In this document: in pieces, positions 45,895 to 54,615 of the stretch
Layout: each line of letters begins with the position of its first letter
Numbering within the stretch: position 1 is the first letter of the stretch
Source: Streptomyces novaecaesareae
GTDB lineage: Bacteria > Actinomycetota > Actinomycetes > Streptomycetales > Streptomycetaceae
Direction: 5' to 3'
Assembly: GCF_000716875.1 (NCBI RefSeq)
Contig: NZ_JNWQ01000080.1
Coordinates: forward strand, 1 to 58,102
Length of the DNA: 58,102 nucleotides
Position numbers and translations under genes: made by a program
The notes under the pieces: model-generated
Databases searched by the model: none
What the model was told of the DNA's origin: nothing
Seen by the model: the letters and a program-made list of their open reading frames with translations, nothing else

Positions 45895-48321
45895 ATGACC
45901 ACCGACATCTGGGCCTGGGTGCGCGACGCGCACCGTCAGCTGGTCGAGTCCGGGCACCACCGGCTGGCCGACGCCATCATCGAGCTGCCCGAGCACGCCA
46001 CCGAGGGGCACAACGAGCAGCTGGACGCGCTCTACCCGGAGGCGGTCGCCGCCGCGCGCTCGCTCGGCCTGCCCTGGGTCGAGGTCTACCTGCGGCACTG
46101 GCGGATGCAGAACCTGCTGAACAAGCGCCAGCAGGGCGAGGCGGTGATGTCCGAGGTGGTCGACCTGCTGGAGTTCGCCCACCGGGAGGAGACGGCCGGC
46201 TGCCCGCAGTCCGTCTGCGTGGTGCAGGACTTCGCGATCTGCCACGCCCGGGTCGACGGGCCCGGGTACGTGGCCGAGCGGCTGGAGGTGGTCGGCGAGA
46301 CACTCGACCGGATCGATCCGGGCCGCGCCTGCTACGACTGCCTCTCCCGCGAGTACTCCGACGCCCTGGAGGACGACGGCCGCCCGGCCGAGGCGCTCGA
46401 CCACCTCGACACGGCCGCCAACCGGATGCGGACGGCGGGCCAGCGGGTCTCGCTCCGCTTCCACCAGGCCCGGGCCGGCACCCTGCACCTGCTGGGCCGG
46501 CACGAGGAGGTGCTGGAGCTGCTGGAGACGGCCGAGCGGGCCGAACAGGCGCAGGGCCACCAGCTGGACGAGCGTGACCAGCGCTGGGGCGCCCTGCTGC
46601 GGGCCCGCGCGCTCGCCGCGCTCGGTCGGACGGAGGAGTCGCTCGCCCTGCTCCCGTCCCGCTCCGAGGCCGAGCAGCACGCCGACCTGCGGCCCACCTG
46701 GACGCAGACGGTCGAGCTGCTGGTCGCGGCCGGCGCCTGGGAGAACGACGCCGAGCTGGGCGCCGTCCTGGCCGGCTGGGTCGGGTACCTGGACACCGTC
46801 GGTGCACACCGCCCCTGCGTGGACCTGCTGCTGGCGGCGGGTCGGCTCGCGCTCGCCCGCGGCGCCCGCACGGTGGCGCTCACGCTCGCCGCGACGGGAG
46901 AGCGTAAACTCACCCGGTTGCGTCGCACCGACGGCGTGTCACAGGAGGTCGCGGCCCTGCGCGCGGCCGCCGAGGCGCTGCCGGAGCCCGAGCTGCCCGT
47001 CCCGCCGGGCGAGCTGGCGGCGCACCTGGCCGAGGTCCAGGTGCCCTACGAGACCGGCGCCGACCTGCTCTCCGTCGCCCTGGACCGGTACCGGGGTGAG
47101 CAGGCCGGCGCCACCGGGCTGGCGGTGCTGCTGGCCACCGTGCTGGGCGGCCTCGGCCACGCCCGGGCCGCCGCCGACCTGCTGTGGCAGCGGCTGGAGG
47201 CCGACCCGGAGGACCAGGAGCTGGCCGGCACGCTCGGCGAGATGCTGATCGAGGCCCGGGACGCCGAGGGCATACGCCGCCTCGCCGACCGGACGGCCGC
47301 CACCGCGCCGGCCGACGCGCACTGGATACGCGCCCGCTGGGCCGCCGCCGAGGGCCGCTGGGCCGAGACGCTGGAGCAGTGCGAGGCGATCCTGGCGCTG
47401 GACGACGAGGTGCTCAACACCCGCCGCCTCGCCGCCCGCGCCGCCACCGAGCTGGGCGACCACGCCACCGCCCAGCGGCTCTACCAGGAGCTGCTGGAGC
47501 GCGCGCTGCCCGCCGGGGGCGGCCCGGAGGGCGGCTCCGAGGACGCCGCTGAGGAGGCCTCCGAGGACGCCTCCGAGGACGCCGCCGAGGACGGCTCGGA
47601 GGACGGCCACCGGACGGTCCAGGAGCCCGACCTCTGGCACCTGATCACCGCGGCCAGCGCCAACCGGGACTGGGCCGCGGTCCGCTCGGCCGGCACGCTG
47701 CTCGGCATCGAGTTCGACGAGCCCGAGGGCCCGGTGGACGAGGAGTGGCAGCTGATCACCGTCCGCGCCGCCCGTACCAACGGCGCGACGGCCGACCTCC
47801 CCGCCGTCCGGACCGGCCCGGCCACCGCCCGCATCCTGCCGGTGCTCGGCGACGACCTGACGCTCAACCACGGCGACGTGGTGGTCTTCGCCCCGGCCCT
47901 GCTGGAGCGCCCGCCGGCCGAGGACGCCCCCGAGGAGGAGCAGCGGCACTGGCGCCCGGTGTTCGAGATGCTCACCCTGCTCGACCCGGCGGGGTACACC
48001 ACCTACTGGATCGACGGCGGCTGGCCCGGCGACGAGCGGTGGGGCACCCTGCGCGAGGAGCTGCAGGAGGCCGGGTACGCGGTCTGGGCGTACAGCGGGG
48101 ACCAGTACCGGATCACCGACCCGGCCGAGGACGGCGACACGCTGCCCGGGATCTACGCGGCCCTCGGGGTGCCGCCGACCGCCTCGGCCGCCGAAGCCGA
48201 CGCACTGCTGCACCGGCTGACCAGCGGCTGGCCGCACCCGCTCGCCTGGCCGGCCCTGGCCGAGGCGGCCGGCGCGGACCTCGCCCGGCACGAGGAGATC
48301 GTCGAGCGCTACGGCCTCTGA
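45895..48321 (+). CDS. Large TPR-repeat protein next to the HSP90-like gene
   Basis: 808 residues. Helical repeats throughout the first 550 residues, for example RLGEALDHLDTA-like HLDTAANRMRTAGQRVSLRFHQ, HEEVLELLETAERAEQ, LAALGRTEESLALLP and WAAAEGRWAETLEQCEAILALDDEVLNTR, all of TPR length (34). An acidic Glu/Asp stretch (EEASEDASEDAAEDGSED) splits a C-terminal domain of about 250 residues. CxxC pairs (CPQSVC, CYDC) in the N-terminal part are unusual. TPR proteins are the standard HSP90 partners in eukaryotes, so the neighbourhood suggests a co-chaperone or client adaptor (inference). Confidence 0.85.
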   Translation: MTTDIWAWVRDAHRQLVESGHHRLADAIIELPEHATEGHNEQLDALYPEAVAAARSLGLPWVEVYLRHWRMQNLLNKRQQGEAVMSEVVDLLEFAHREETAGCPQSVCVVQDFAICHARVDGPGYVAERLEVVGETLDRIDPGRACYDCLSREYSDALEDDGRPAEALDHLDTAANRMRTAGQRVSLRFHQARAGTLHLLGRHEEVLELLETAERAEQAQGHQLDERDQRWGALLRARALAALGRTEESLALLPSRSEAEQHADLRPTWTQTVELLVAAGAWENDAELGAVLAGWVGYLDTVGAHRPCVDLLLAAGRLALARGARTVALTLAATGERKLTRLRRTDGVSQEVAALRAAAEALPEPELPVPPGELAAHLAEVQVPYETGADLLSVALDRYRGEQAGATGLAVLLATVLGGLGHARAAADLLWQRLEADPEDQELAGTLGEMLIEARDAEGIRRLADRTAATAPADAHWIRARWAAAEGRWAETLEQCEAILALDDEVLNTRRLAARAATELGDHATAQRLYQELLERALPAGGGPEGGSEDAAEEASEDASEDAAEDGSEDGHRTVQEPDLWHLITAASANRDWAAVRSAGTLLGIEFDEPEGPVDEEWQLITVRAARTNGATADLPAVRTGPATARILPVLGDDLTLNHGDVVVFAPALLERPPAEDAPEEEQRHWRPVFEMLTLLDPAGYTTYWIDGGWPGDERWGTLREELQEAGYAVWAYSGDQYRITDPAEDGDTLPGIYAALGVPPTASAAEADALLHRLTSGWPHPLAWPALAEAAGADLARHEEIVERYGL

Positions 48322-48347
48322 CCGCCTCCGACACTCTCCGAGCCTCC

Positions 48348-48386
48348 GGCCCCGGCGGGCCGCCCCTTCCGGGCCCCGCCGGGGCC
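48348..48386 (+). terminator. Terminator after the TPR gene
   Basis: 12-base perfect arms (48348-48359 and 48375-48386) with a 15-base loop, 27 bases after the stop. Confidence 0.75.
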
Positions 48387-48417
48387 GCGCGCGTTCGGGA
48401 ACCATCCGACCCCCGGC

Positions 48418-48459
48418 CGAGTCTTTGTCAATGCTTTACCATTTCATTGCCAAGACTCG
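48418..48459. promoter_or_regulatory. AT-rich inverted repeat upstream of dedA-like gene
   Basis: CGAGTCTTTGTCAATG (48418-48433) faces CATTGCCAAGACTCG (48445-48459); outer CGAGTCTT/AAGACTCG and inner CAATG/CATTG pair perfectly. 21 bases before the GTG, a likely operator. Confidence 0.55.
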
Positions 48460-48480
48460 ACCTCCGGGAGTGCCCGCACC

Positions 48481-49134
48481 GTGACCAGCCTCGCCCTCGG
48501 CCCGTCCTGGCTCGATCCGACCACCCTGATCTCCACCTTCGGCCTGCTCGGCATCCTGGCCATCGTCTTCGCCGAGTCCGGCCTGCTGATCGGCTTCTTC
48601 CTGCCCGGTGACTCGCTGCTGTTCACCACCGGCCTGCTGGTGGCCGACGGCACCTACCTGCACCAGCCGCTCTGGCTGGTCTGCGCACTGATCGTGGCCG
48701 CCGCGGTGGCGGGGGACCAGGTCGGCTACCTCTTCGGCCGCAAGGTCGGGCCGGGCCTCTTCCGCCGCCCCGACTCCCGGGTCTTCAAGCAGGAGAACGT
48801 CGAGAAGGCCGCCGCCTTCTTCGAGCGGCACGGGCCCAAGGCGATCGTGCTGGCCCGCTTCGTGCCGATCGTGCGCACCTTCACCCCGATCGTCGCCGGG
48901 GTGAGCAGGATGAACTACCGCAGCTTCGTGGTCTTCAACCTGGTCGGCGGCGTGCTGTGGGGCGGCGGGGTCACCGTGCTCGGCTACTTCCTGGGGCAGA
49001 TCCCGTTCGTCCGGGACAACATCGAGGCCATCCTGGTCGCCATCGTGCTGGTCTCGGTGATCCCGGTGGCGGTCGAACTGCTGCGGGCCCGCCGGTCCGG
49101 CTCGGCCACGCCCGCCGGCCGCCGCGCCGGGTAG
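48481..49134 (+). CDS. DedA-family membrane protein
   Basis: 217 residues from GTG at 48481. DedA features: TFGLLGILAIVFAESGLLIGFFLPGDSLLFTTGLL, GDQVGYLFGRKVGPGLFRRPDSRVF, ARFVPIVRTFTPIVAGVSRMNYRSF and a C-terminal helix. DedA proteins flip or transport lipids such as undecaprenyl phosphate or phosphatidylethanolamine and support envelope homeostasis. Confidence 0.93.
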   Translation: MTSLALGPSWLDPTTLISTFGLLGILAIVFAESGLLIGFFLPGDSLLFTTGLLVADGTYLHQPLWLVCALIVAAAVAGDQVGYLFGRKVGPGLFRRPDSRVFKQENVEKAAAFFERHGPKAIVLARFVPIVRTFTPIVAGVSRMNYRSFVVFNLVGGVLWGGGVTVLGYFLGQIPFVRDNIEAILVAIVLVSVIPVAVELLRARRSGSATPAGRRAG

Positions 49135-49298
49135 ACGCCCGCCGCCGCGCCGGGTATCCGCCGGCCGCCGCGCCGCCCAGGCACCCGCCGCCGAGGCCGT
49201 GGGACGTCGCGTACATGTGCGTCCAGCTGTTCGATCAGGCAAGGTGTACCCGAGATCGAGCGGTGGCCGGCGGCCACCAGGGGCGGCAAGGAGCGGAA

Positions 49299-51164
49299 GT
49301 GCCTAAGCGGGGCCGACCGGGTGCGGGCAAGCGGACGAGGGGAGGCCGGGCGGTAGATCGGTCGCGGCAGGCGCCCCCGACGCCGGTGCACCCCGCCGAC
49401 GCCCCGCCCACCGAGGGCCTGCTCGGCCACCCGGCCCCGCCCGTCGAGCCCGTCACCGTCGTCCCGCTCCTCCCGCCCGTCCCGGAGACCAGGGGCCTGC
49501 TGGCGCCCGAGCACGAGCCGCACCCCGAGCCCTCCCCGGAGCCGCACCCCGAGCCGCACCCCGAGCCGCATCCCGAACTGACCGTCGAGATGCGTCTCCC
49601 GGGCGTGGCTCCCGAGGACGCCCGGCCGCGCCGCCGCCGCTCGGTGGCCGAGGACACCCTCACCCCCGAGGAGTGGCGGGCGGCCGGCTACACCCCGCCC
49701 ACCGGCATCCCGGTCGCGGACCTGATCGCCGGCGCCCCCGGCGAGGCGCCCTGGCCGGACCGGATGCGCACGCTGCTGCGCACCCCGATGTCCGAGCGCC
49801 CCTCCTTCGAGCGGACCGCCCGCGAGCTGCACCCCTCCGCGGGCGTGACCCGCAACGTGCCCCGCATCCTCGACCTGACCCTGCGCATCGGCGAGCTGCT
49901 GCTGGCCAGCGGCGAGGCCGCCGAGGACGTCGAGGCGGCGATGCTCGGCATCGCGCACGCCTACCGGCTGGACCGCTGCGAGCCGCAGGTCACCTTCACC
50001 CTGATCGGCATCTCGCACCAGCCCTCGCTGGTCGAGCCGCCGGTCACCGCCGACCGCGTGGTGCGCCGCCGCACCTCCGACTACACCCGGCTGAACGCGG
50101 TGTACGAGCTGGTCGCGGACATCACCGCGGAGAAGGTGTCGGTCAACGACGCCTACCGCCGGCTCGCCCTGATCCGCCGCAACCGGCACCCGTACCCGGC
50201 CTGGCTGCTCGCCCTGACCACCGGTCTGCTGGCCGGCGCGGCGACCTTCCTGGTCGGCGGGCGGATCGACGACAAGGGCTGGCTGGTCTTCGCCAGCGCC
50301 TTCGTCGCGGCCGTGCTCGGCGACCGGCTGGCCTCCGCACTGGCCAAGCGCCGGCTGCCGGAGTTCTACCAGTTCGTGGCGGCTGCGATGCCGGCCGCGG
50401 CCTCCGGGATCATCCTGTCCTTCAACGACTGGGGCCTGCGCGGCTCGGTCGTGATCACCGGCGGCCTGTTCGCCCTGCTGCCCGGGCGCGCCCTGGTCGC
50501 GGCCGTGCAGGACGGCCTGACCGGCTTCTACATCACCGCCGCGGCCCGCCTGCTGGAGGTGATCTACCTGGTCGCGGGCATCGTGATCGGCGTGATGGTG
50601 ATCCTCTACCTGGGCGTCGGCTTCGAGGCGAAGCTGAAGCCGGACGAGAGCCTGGTGGGCATCAGCTACCCGCCGGTCCAGATGGTCGCCGCGATGCTGC
50701 TGACCCTGGCCTTCGCGACGCTGCTGCAGACCGACCGCCGCACGCTCGCCTGGGTCACGGTCAACAGCGGCATCGGCTGGGCCAGCTACGGCGCGCTGGT
50801 CTACAACGCGGGCGTCAACCCGATCGCGGCGACCGGCGTGGCGGCCGGCCTGGTCGGCCTCTTCGGCCAGCTGATGGCGCGCTCCCGCAACGACTCGGCG
50901 CTGCCGTACGTGACCGCCGCGATCGGCCCGCTGATGCCGGGTTCGGCGCTCTACCTCGGGATGCTCGCCTTCGCCCAGGGGCACTCCAGCGCCGGCCTGG
51001 TGTCCGTCTTCCGGGCGGCGGCGATCGCCATGGCGCTGGCGGTCGGGGTGAACCTCGGTGGGGAGATCGCCCGGCTGTTCCTGAAACTGCCGGTCGGTGC
51101 CGAGCTCCCGTCGCTCTACCCGGCGGTGCCGCGCCGGGCGGCCAAGCGCACCCGAGGGTTCTGA
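49299..51164 (+). CDS. ThrE-like threonine/serine exporter family protein
   Basis: 621 residues; I chose GTG at 49299 because AAGGAG lies 5 bases upstream. An N-terminal tail of about 170 residues is Pro/Glu-rich with HPEPHPEPHPE repeats (12-bp DNA repeats) and no membrane segment. The ThrE domain follows: LRIGELLLASGEAAEDVEAAMLGIAHAYRL, HQPSLVEPP, and about ten hydrophobic segments (LLALTTGLLAGAATFLVGG, SGIILSFNDWG, LLEVIYLVAGIVIGVMVILYL). The fused ThrE/ThrE_2 arrangement is typical of high-GC actinobacteria. Expected export of threonine or serine. Confidence 0.9.
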   Translation: MPKRGRPGAGKRTRGGRAVDRSRQAPPTPVHPADAPPTEGLLGHPAPPVEPVTVVPLLPPVPETRGLLAPEHEPHPEPSPEPHPEPHPEPHPELTVEMRLPGVAPEDARPRRRRSVAEDTLTPEEWRAAGYTPPTGIPVADLIAGAPGEAPWPDRMRTLLRTPMSERPSFERTARELHPSAGVTRNVPRILDLTLRIGELLLASGEAAEDVEAAMLGIAHAYRLDRCEPQVTFTLIGISHQPSLVEPPVTADRVVRRRTSDYTRLNAVYELVADITAEKVSVNDAYRRLALIRRNRHPYPAWLLALTTGLLAGAATFLVGGRIDDKGWLVFASAFVAAVLGDRLASALAKRRLPEFYQFVAAAMPAAASGIILSFNDWGLRGSVVITGGLFALLPGRALVAAVQDGLTGFYITAAARLLEVIYLVAGIVIGVMVILYLGVGFEAKLKPDESLVGISYPPVQMVAAMLLTLAFATLLQTDRRTLAWVTVNSGIGWASYGALVYNAGVNPIAATGVAAGLVGLFGQLMARSRNDSALPYVTAAIGPLMPGSALYLGMLAFAQGHSSAGLVSVFRAAAIAMALAVGVNLGGEIARLFLKLPVGAELPSLYPAVPRRAAKRTRGF

Positions 51165-51251
51165 CCGCGCGTTGACCGGTGTCGGAGCCTCCCGGGCTCC
51201 CGGCCATGTCGCGGCACGCAGGACGCAGGACCAGGAACGAAGGTAAGACCC

Positions 51252-52334
51252 ATGACCACACTGCTGGACAGCTACCGCGAGCACATCATCAACGCGCACA
51301 AGCAACCGCTGTTCCTGGTGCTGGTCGGTTTCATCACCTCCTTCGTCTTCATCCGGTTCAGCGTCCGGATGATCCGGGCCCAGGTGCGCTGGTGGCCCGG
51401 CAACGTGACCCCGGGCGGGCTGCACATCCACCACATGGTGTTCGGCCTGGGCTTCCTGCTGCTCGGCGGCATCGGCGTGTTCGCCACCTACGGCGGGCAG
51501 CCGTGGATGGACTGGTTCGGGCTGGCCTTCGGCATCGGCTGCGGCCTGGTGCTGGACGAGTTCGCGCTGATCCTGCACCTGGACGACGTGTACTGGAGCG
51601 AGCAGGGCCGCAAGTCGGTGGACGCGGTGATCTTCGGGATCCTGTTCACCGCCCTGCTGCTGATCGGGTACGTGCCGCTGGGCGTGGTGCCCGGCGAGGA
51701 GACCAGGTGGGGCCTGATCACGGTGATCTCGGTGAACGCGCTGGCCTCGGTGATCACCCTGCTCAAGGGCAAGGTGTGGACCGGCGTGCTCGGGATCATG
51801 GTCCCCGGCCTGTCCTGGATCGGCGCGATCCGGCTGGCCCGCCCGAGCAGCCCCTGGGCCCGCTGGCGGTACACCGCGCGCCCCCGGCGCCGGGCGCGTG
51901 CGCTGCGGCGTGAGCGCCTGCTGCACCGGCGCGCGGACCGGGCCCGCACCTGGCTGTTCGACCTGATCGCCGGCGCCCCCGACAAGGTGCCGGCCAACCA
52001 CCCCGCCGCCCACCGGGTGGCCGAGCGGATGGCCGCCCGGGCCAGCGCCCACCTCGACGCGCACGCCGCCCGGGCGCTGGCCCGCCGCCGGGCCCGGCTG
52101 GCCGACCGCCGCTCGGCCGCCGCCGCCGGGGCGACGGCGCCGTCCCCGGCCGGGGAGGGGCAGCCGTACGGGGCCACGACGGCCGGGCCGGGCCGTTTCC
52201 ACCGGTCGCAGCAGCGCCGCCGTACGGTCCGGGCCGGGCGCAGCCGCACCTACGCCGTGGCCCCGACCGGGCTGGAGCGCCGCCCCGAGCGACACCCCCG
52301 GCTGCGGACGCACACCCCCCGAATCCACCGCTAG
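51252..52334 (+). CDS. Integral membrane protein of unknown function
   Basis: 360 residues. Five hydrophobic segments in the first 200 residues with a His-rich loop (PGGLHIHHMVFGLG), QPWMDWFGLAFGIGCGLVLDEF and LDDVYWSEQGRKSVDAVIFGILFTALLL. The remaining 160 residues are Arg/Ala-rich and cytoplasmic (RRARALRRERLLHRRADRAR). Conserved in streptomycetes as a hypothetical; the HxHH and D/E residues inside the membrane part could bind a metal. Confidence 0.75.
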   Translation: MTTLLDSYREHIINAHKQPLFLVLVGFITSFVFIRFSVRMIRAQVRWWPGNVTPGGLHIHHMVFGLGFLLLGGIGVFATYGGQPWMDWFGLAFGIGCGLVLDEFALILHLDDVYWSEQGRKSVDAVIFGILFTALLLIGYVPLGVVPGEETRWGLITVISVNALASVITLLKGKVWTGVLGIMVPGLSWIGAIRLARPSSPWARWRYTARPRRRARALRRERLLHRRADRARTWLFDLIAGAPDKVPANHPAAHRVAERMAARASAHLDAHAARALARRRARLADRRSAAAAGATAPSPAGEGQPYGATTAGPGRFHRSQQRRRTVRAGRSRTYAVAPTGLERRPERHPRLRTHTPRIHR

Positions 52335-52447
52335 GGCCTGTGCGCCTGACCCGAGTTGAGTCAGGGTCGGATCATCCGATGGTCACCCGACCGGCGGAGC
52401 GCATTTCGAGGTGTGCGGGCCGGCGGAATTGAGAGCATGAGCGTCAT

Positions 52448-52463
52448 GTGACCGTTCTGTCAC
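52448..52463. promoter_or_regulatory. GTnAC-N6-GTnAC direct repeat before the NlpC/P60 gene
   Basis: GTGAC-CGTTCT-GTCAC: also an inverted repeat. As an 11-bp-period direct repeat of GTnAC it resembles the sites bound by MtrA-type regulators, which control cell-wall hydrolase genes in actinobacteria. 105 bases upstream of the start. Confidence 0.4.
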
Positions 52464-52568
52464 GTGATGGGATGAATCGTCGGATTCCCGAACCGCCCGG
52501 CCGCCGCCTGCCCGTGCGCCGCGCGCCGTCCGCCGCCGTCCCCTCCGGACCCGTCAGAAGGATGTCCC

Positions 52569-53870
52569 GTGGCGCGCAGGCTCCTGCCGACCCTCCTGTT
52601 GTCCCTCACCGCCCTGTTCGGGCTGCTCCCCGCCGCCCAGGCCACCCCGGCGCCCGGCGAACCCGCTACCGGCGAACCCGCCACCGGCGAACCCGCTACC
52701 GGCGGACCGACGCCTGGCGGACCGACGCCCGGCCGGGCCAAGGGGGAGGAGCTGTACCCGACCGCCGAGGAGATCGACCACGCCCGCGCCGAGGCCGAGC
52801 GCCGGGCCTCCTCCGTCGCCGCCCTGGAGGCCGCGCTCACCGCCGCCCGCACCGAACTGGACCGGGCCGGGCGCGGCGCCGAACAGGCCGTCGAGGCCTA
52901 CAACGGCGCCCAGCTCGCCCTCACCCGGGCCCGCGCCGAAGAGGACGCCGCCGTGCGGCGCGCCGCCACCGCCGAGGCCGAGCGCTCGGCCGCCGCCGAG
53001 GACGCCGCGCGGCTCGCCGCCGAGACGTACCGCCAGGGCGCCGGCGCCGAACTGTCCGCGCTCAACGCCCTGCTCGGCGCCCACGGCCCGCGCGAGGCGG
53101 GCGACCGCGCCGCCGCCGTCGGCCAGGTCGGCGAGCGCACCCGGCAGATCCTGGACGCCGCCACCTCCACGGCCGCCGCCGCCCGGGGCGCCTCCGCCGC
53201 CGCCCGCACCGCCACCGCGGCCGCCGAGAAGGCCGCCACCGAGGTCGGCGCGGCCAGGGCGAGGGCCGAGCAGCGGCTGGCCGCCCACCAGGACGAGGTG
53301 GCCGCCACAGCCCGGCGCCGCGAGCAGCTGCTCACCGAGCTGGCCGCCGCCCGGCACACCACCGTCGAGCTGGAGCGCCGGCGCCACGAGGCACTGGAGG
53401 CGATCGCCGCCCGCGAGGCCGAGGCCGCCGCCCGCGCCGCCGCCGAACAGGCCGCCCGGGAGGCCGAGGCCGCCGCCGCGCCGCCCGCCGGGCGCCCGTG
53501 GTCCGCCGAGGGCGCGGCCGCCGCCGTGGCCTTCGCCAAGTCCAAGATCGGCCTGCCGTACGTGTGGGGCGGCGAGGGCCCGGAAGGCTACGACTGCTCG
53601 GGGCTGACCATGATGGCCTGGCGCCAGTCCGGCCGGCAGCTCAACCACTTCGCCGCCGACCAGTACGCCCAGAGCACCCCGATCGGCTACCGCCAGCTGC
53701 GCCCGGGCGACCTGGTCTTCTGGACGGACACCGGCCGCGCCGCGGACATCCACCACGTCGGGCTCTACATCGGCGACGACCAGATGATCGAGGCCCCGCG
53801 CGTGGGCATGCCGATCAAGCAGGCCAGCCTCTGGATCATGGGCACCCCGGACTTCTACGCCCGGCCCTGA
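52569..53870 (+). CDS. Secreted NlpC/P60 (C40) cell-wall peptidase
   Basis: 433 residues from GTG at 52569 with GAAGGA 7 bases upstream. Signal peptide RRLLPTLLLSLTALFGLLPAAQA, a short Pro/Thr/Gly repeat (PATGEPATGEPATGG, from 12-bp DNA repeats), a long Ala/Glu/Arg coiled coil (about 60-300), then the NlpC/P60 domain: AKSKIGLPYVWGGEGPEGYDCSG with C343, HHVGLYIGDD with H396, and MIEAPRVGM. Coiled coil plus NlpC/P60 matches RipA-like D,L-endopeptidases of peptidoglycan that act in cell separation. Confidence 0.93.
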   Translation: MARRLLPTLLLSLTALFGLLPAAQATPAPGEPATGEPATGEPATGGPTPGGPTPGRAKGEELYPTAEEIDHARAEAERRASSVAALEAALTAARTELDRAGRGAEQAVEAYNGAQLALTRARAEEDAAVRRAATAEAERSAAAEDAARLAAETYRQGAGAELSALNALLGAHGPREAGDRAAAVGQVGERTRQILDAATSTAAAARGASAAARTATAAAEKAATEVGAARARAEQRLAAHQDEVAATARRREQLLTELAAARHTTVELERRRHEALEAIAAREAEAAARAAAEQAAREAEAAAAPPAGRPWSAEGAAAAVAFAKSKIGLPYVWGGEGPEGYDCSGLTMMAWRQSGRQLNHFAADQYAQSTPIGYRQLRPGDLVFWTDTGRAADIHHVGLYIGDDQMIEAPRVGMPIKQASLWIMGTPDFYARP

Positions 53871-54017
53871 GACCCGGCCCTGAGACCCGGCCTTGAGCCC
53901 CGGTCACGGGCCGGGGCCGGGGCGGGAGCCCGCGCGAGGGCGGCAGGGGGGCCGCGCCCGCGCCACTGTCGGTGGTCGGCGTTACCGTGGCCGCTCGGGC
54001 TGTTCTGAGGAGGCGTC

Positions 54018-54575
54018 ATGATGCTGCGGGATGTTCGGGCGGGGGATGTCGAGGCGTACGTCCGGATGCGCTGCGACCCGGTGATGATGGCCGAGTTGGG
54101 CGGGCCGCTGCCCCGGGAGCAGGTGGAGGCCCGGCTGCGCAAGGACGTGGTCGAGGCGGCGGCGGACCGCTGCTGGGCCAAGATGATCGTCCCGGACGGC
54201 GCCGAGGACGGCGAGGTCGCGGGCGCGGTCATGCTCTGGTCGCAGGAGGAGGAGGACGGCGTGGCGCTCTCCGAGATCGGCTGGATGGTGCTGCCCGAGT
54301 ACCAGGGCCGGGGCCTCGCCAAGGCGGCCGTCCGCCGGGTGCTGGACGCCGCCGCCGCGGACGGCCGCTGGGGCCCGGTGCACGCCAACCCCGGGACTGC
54401 CAACGGCCCTTCCAACGGGATCTGCCGGGCGCTCGGCTTCCGGCTGCTCGGCGAGCGGGACGTGGACTTCGGGGACCGCGTCCTGCGCACCAACCACTGG
54501 GTCGTGGTGCCGGGAGAGCACACCGGGCCGGGCCCGGAAGTGAGTCGCGCACGGAATGAGTCGCGCACGGAATAA
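54018..54575 (+). CDS. GNAT acetyltransferase
   Basis: 185 residues; GAGGAGG 5 bases before the ATG. MLRDVRAGDVEAYVRMRCDPVMMAEL, then ISEIGWMVLPEYQGRGLAKAAVRRVLDAA (acetyl-CoA motif QGRGLA) and VHANPGTANGPSNGICRALGF. Substrate unknown. The C-terminus is lengthened by a 16-bp tandem duplication (GAGTCGCGCACGGAAT twice at 54542-54573) just before the stop. Confidence 0.9.
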   Translation: MMLRDVRAGDVEAYVRMRCDPVMMAELGGPLPREQVEARLRKDVVEAAADRCWAKMIVPDGAEDGEVAGAVMLWSQEEEDGVALSEIGWMVLPEYQGRGLAKAAVRRVLDAAAADGRWGPVHANPGTANGPSNGICRALGFRLLGERDVDFGDRVLRTNHWVVVPGEHTGPGPEVSRARNESRTE

Positions 54576-54615
54576 ACCAGGTGCCGCTGCCGGGGGGCCG
54601 CCGTACGGTGGCCCC

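Noticed and set aside
48984..52328. 1114-codon open frame on the minus strand
   Set aside because: Antisense to DedA, ThrE and the membrane protein; no recognisable motif, biased Arg/Gly/Val composition.
52335..52568. Cyclic di-AMP (ydaO) riboswitch before the NlpC/P60 gene
   Set aside because: Such riboswitches are common before cell-wall hydrolases in streptomycetes, but I could not find their conserved core in the leader.
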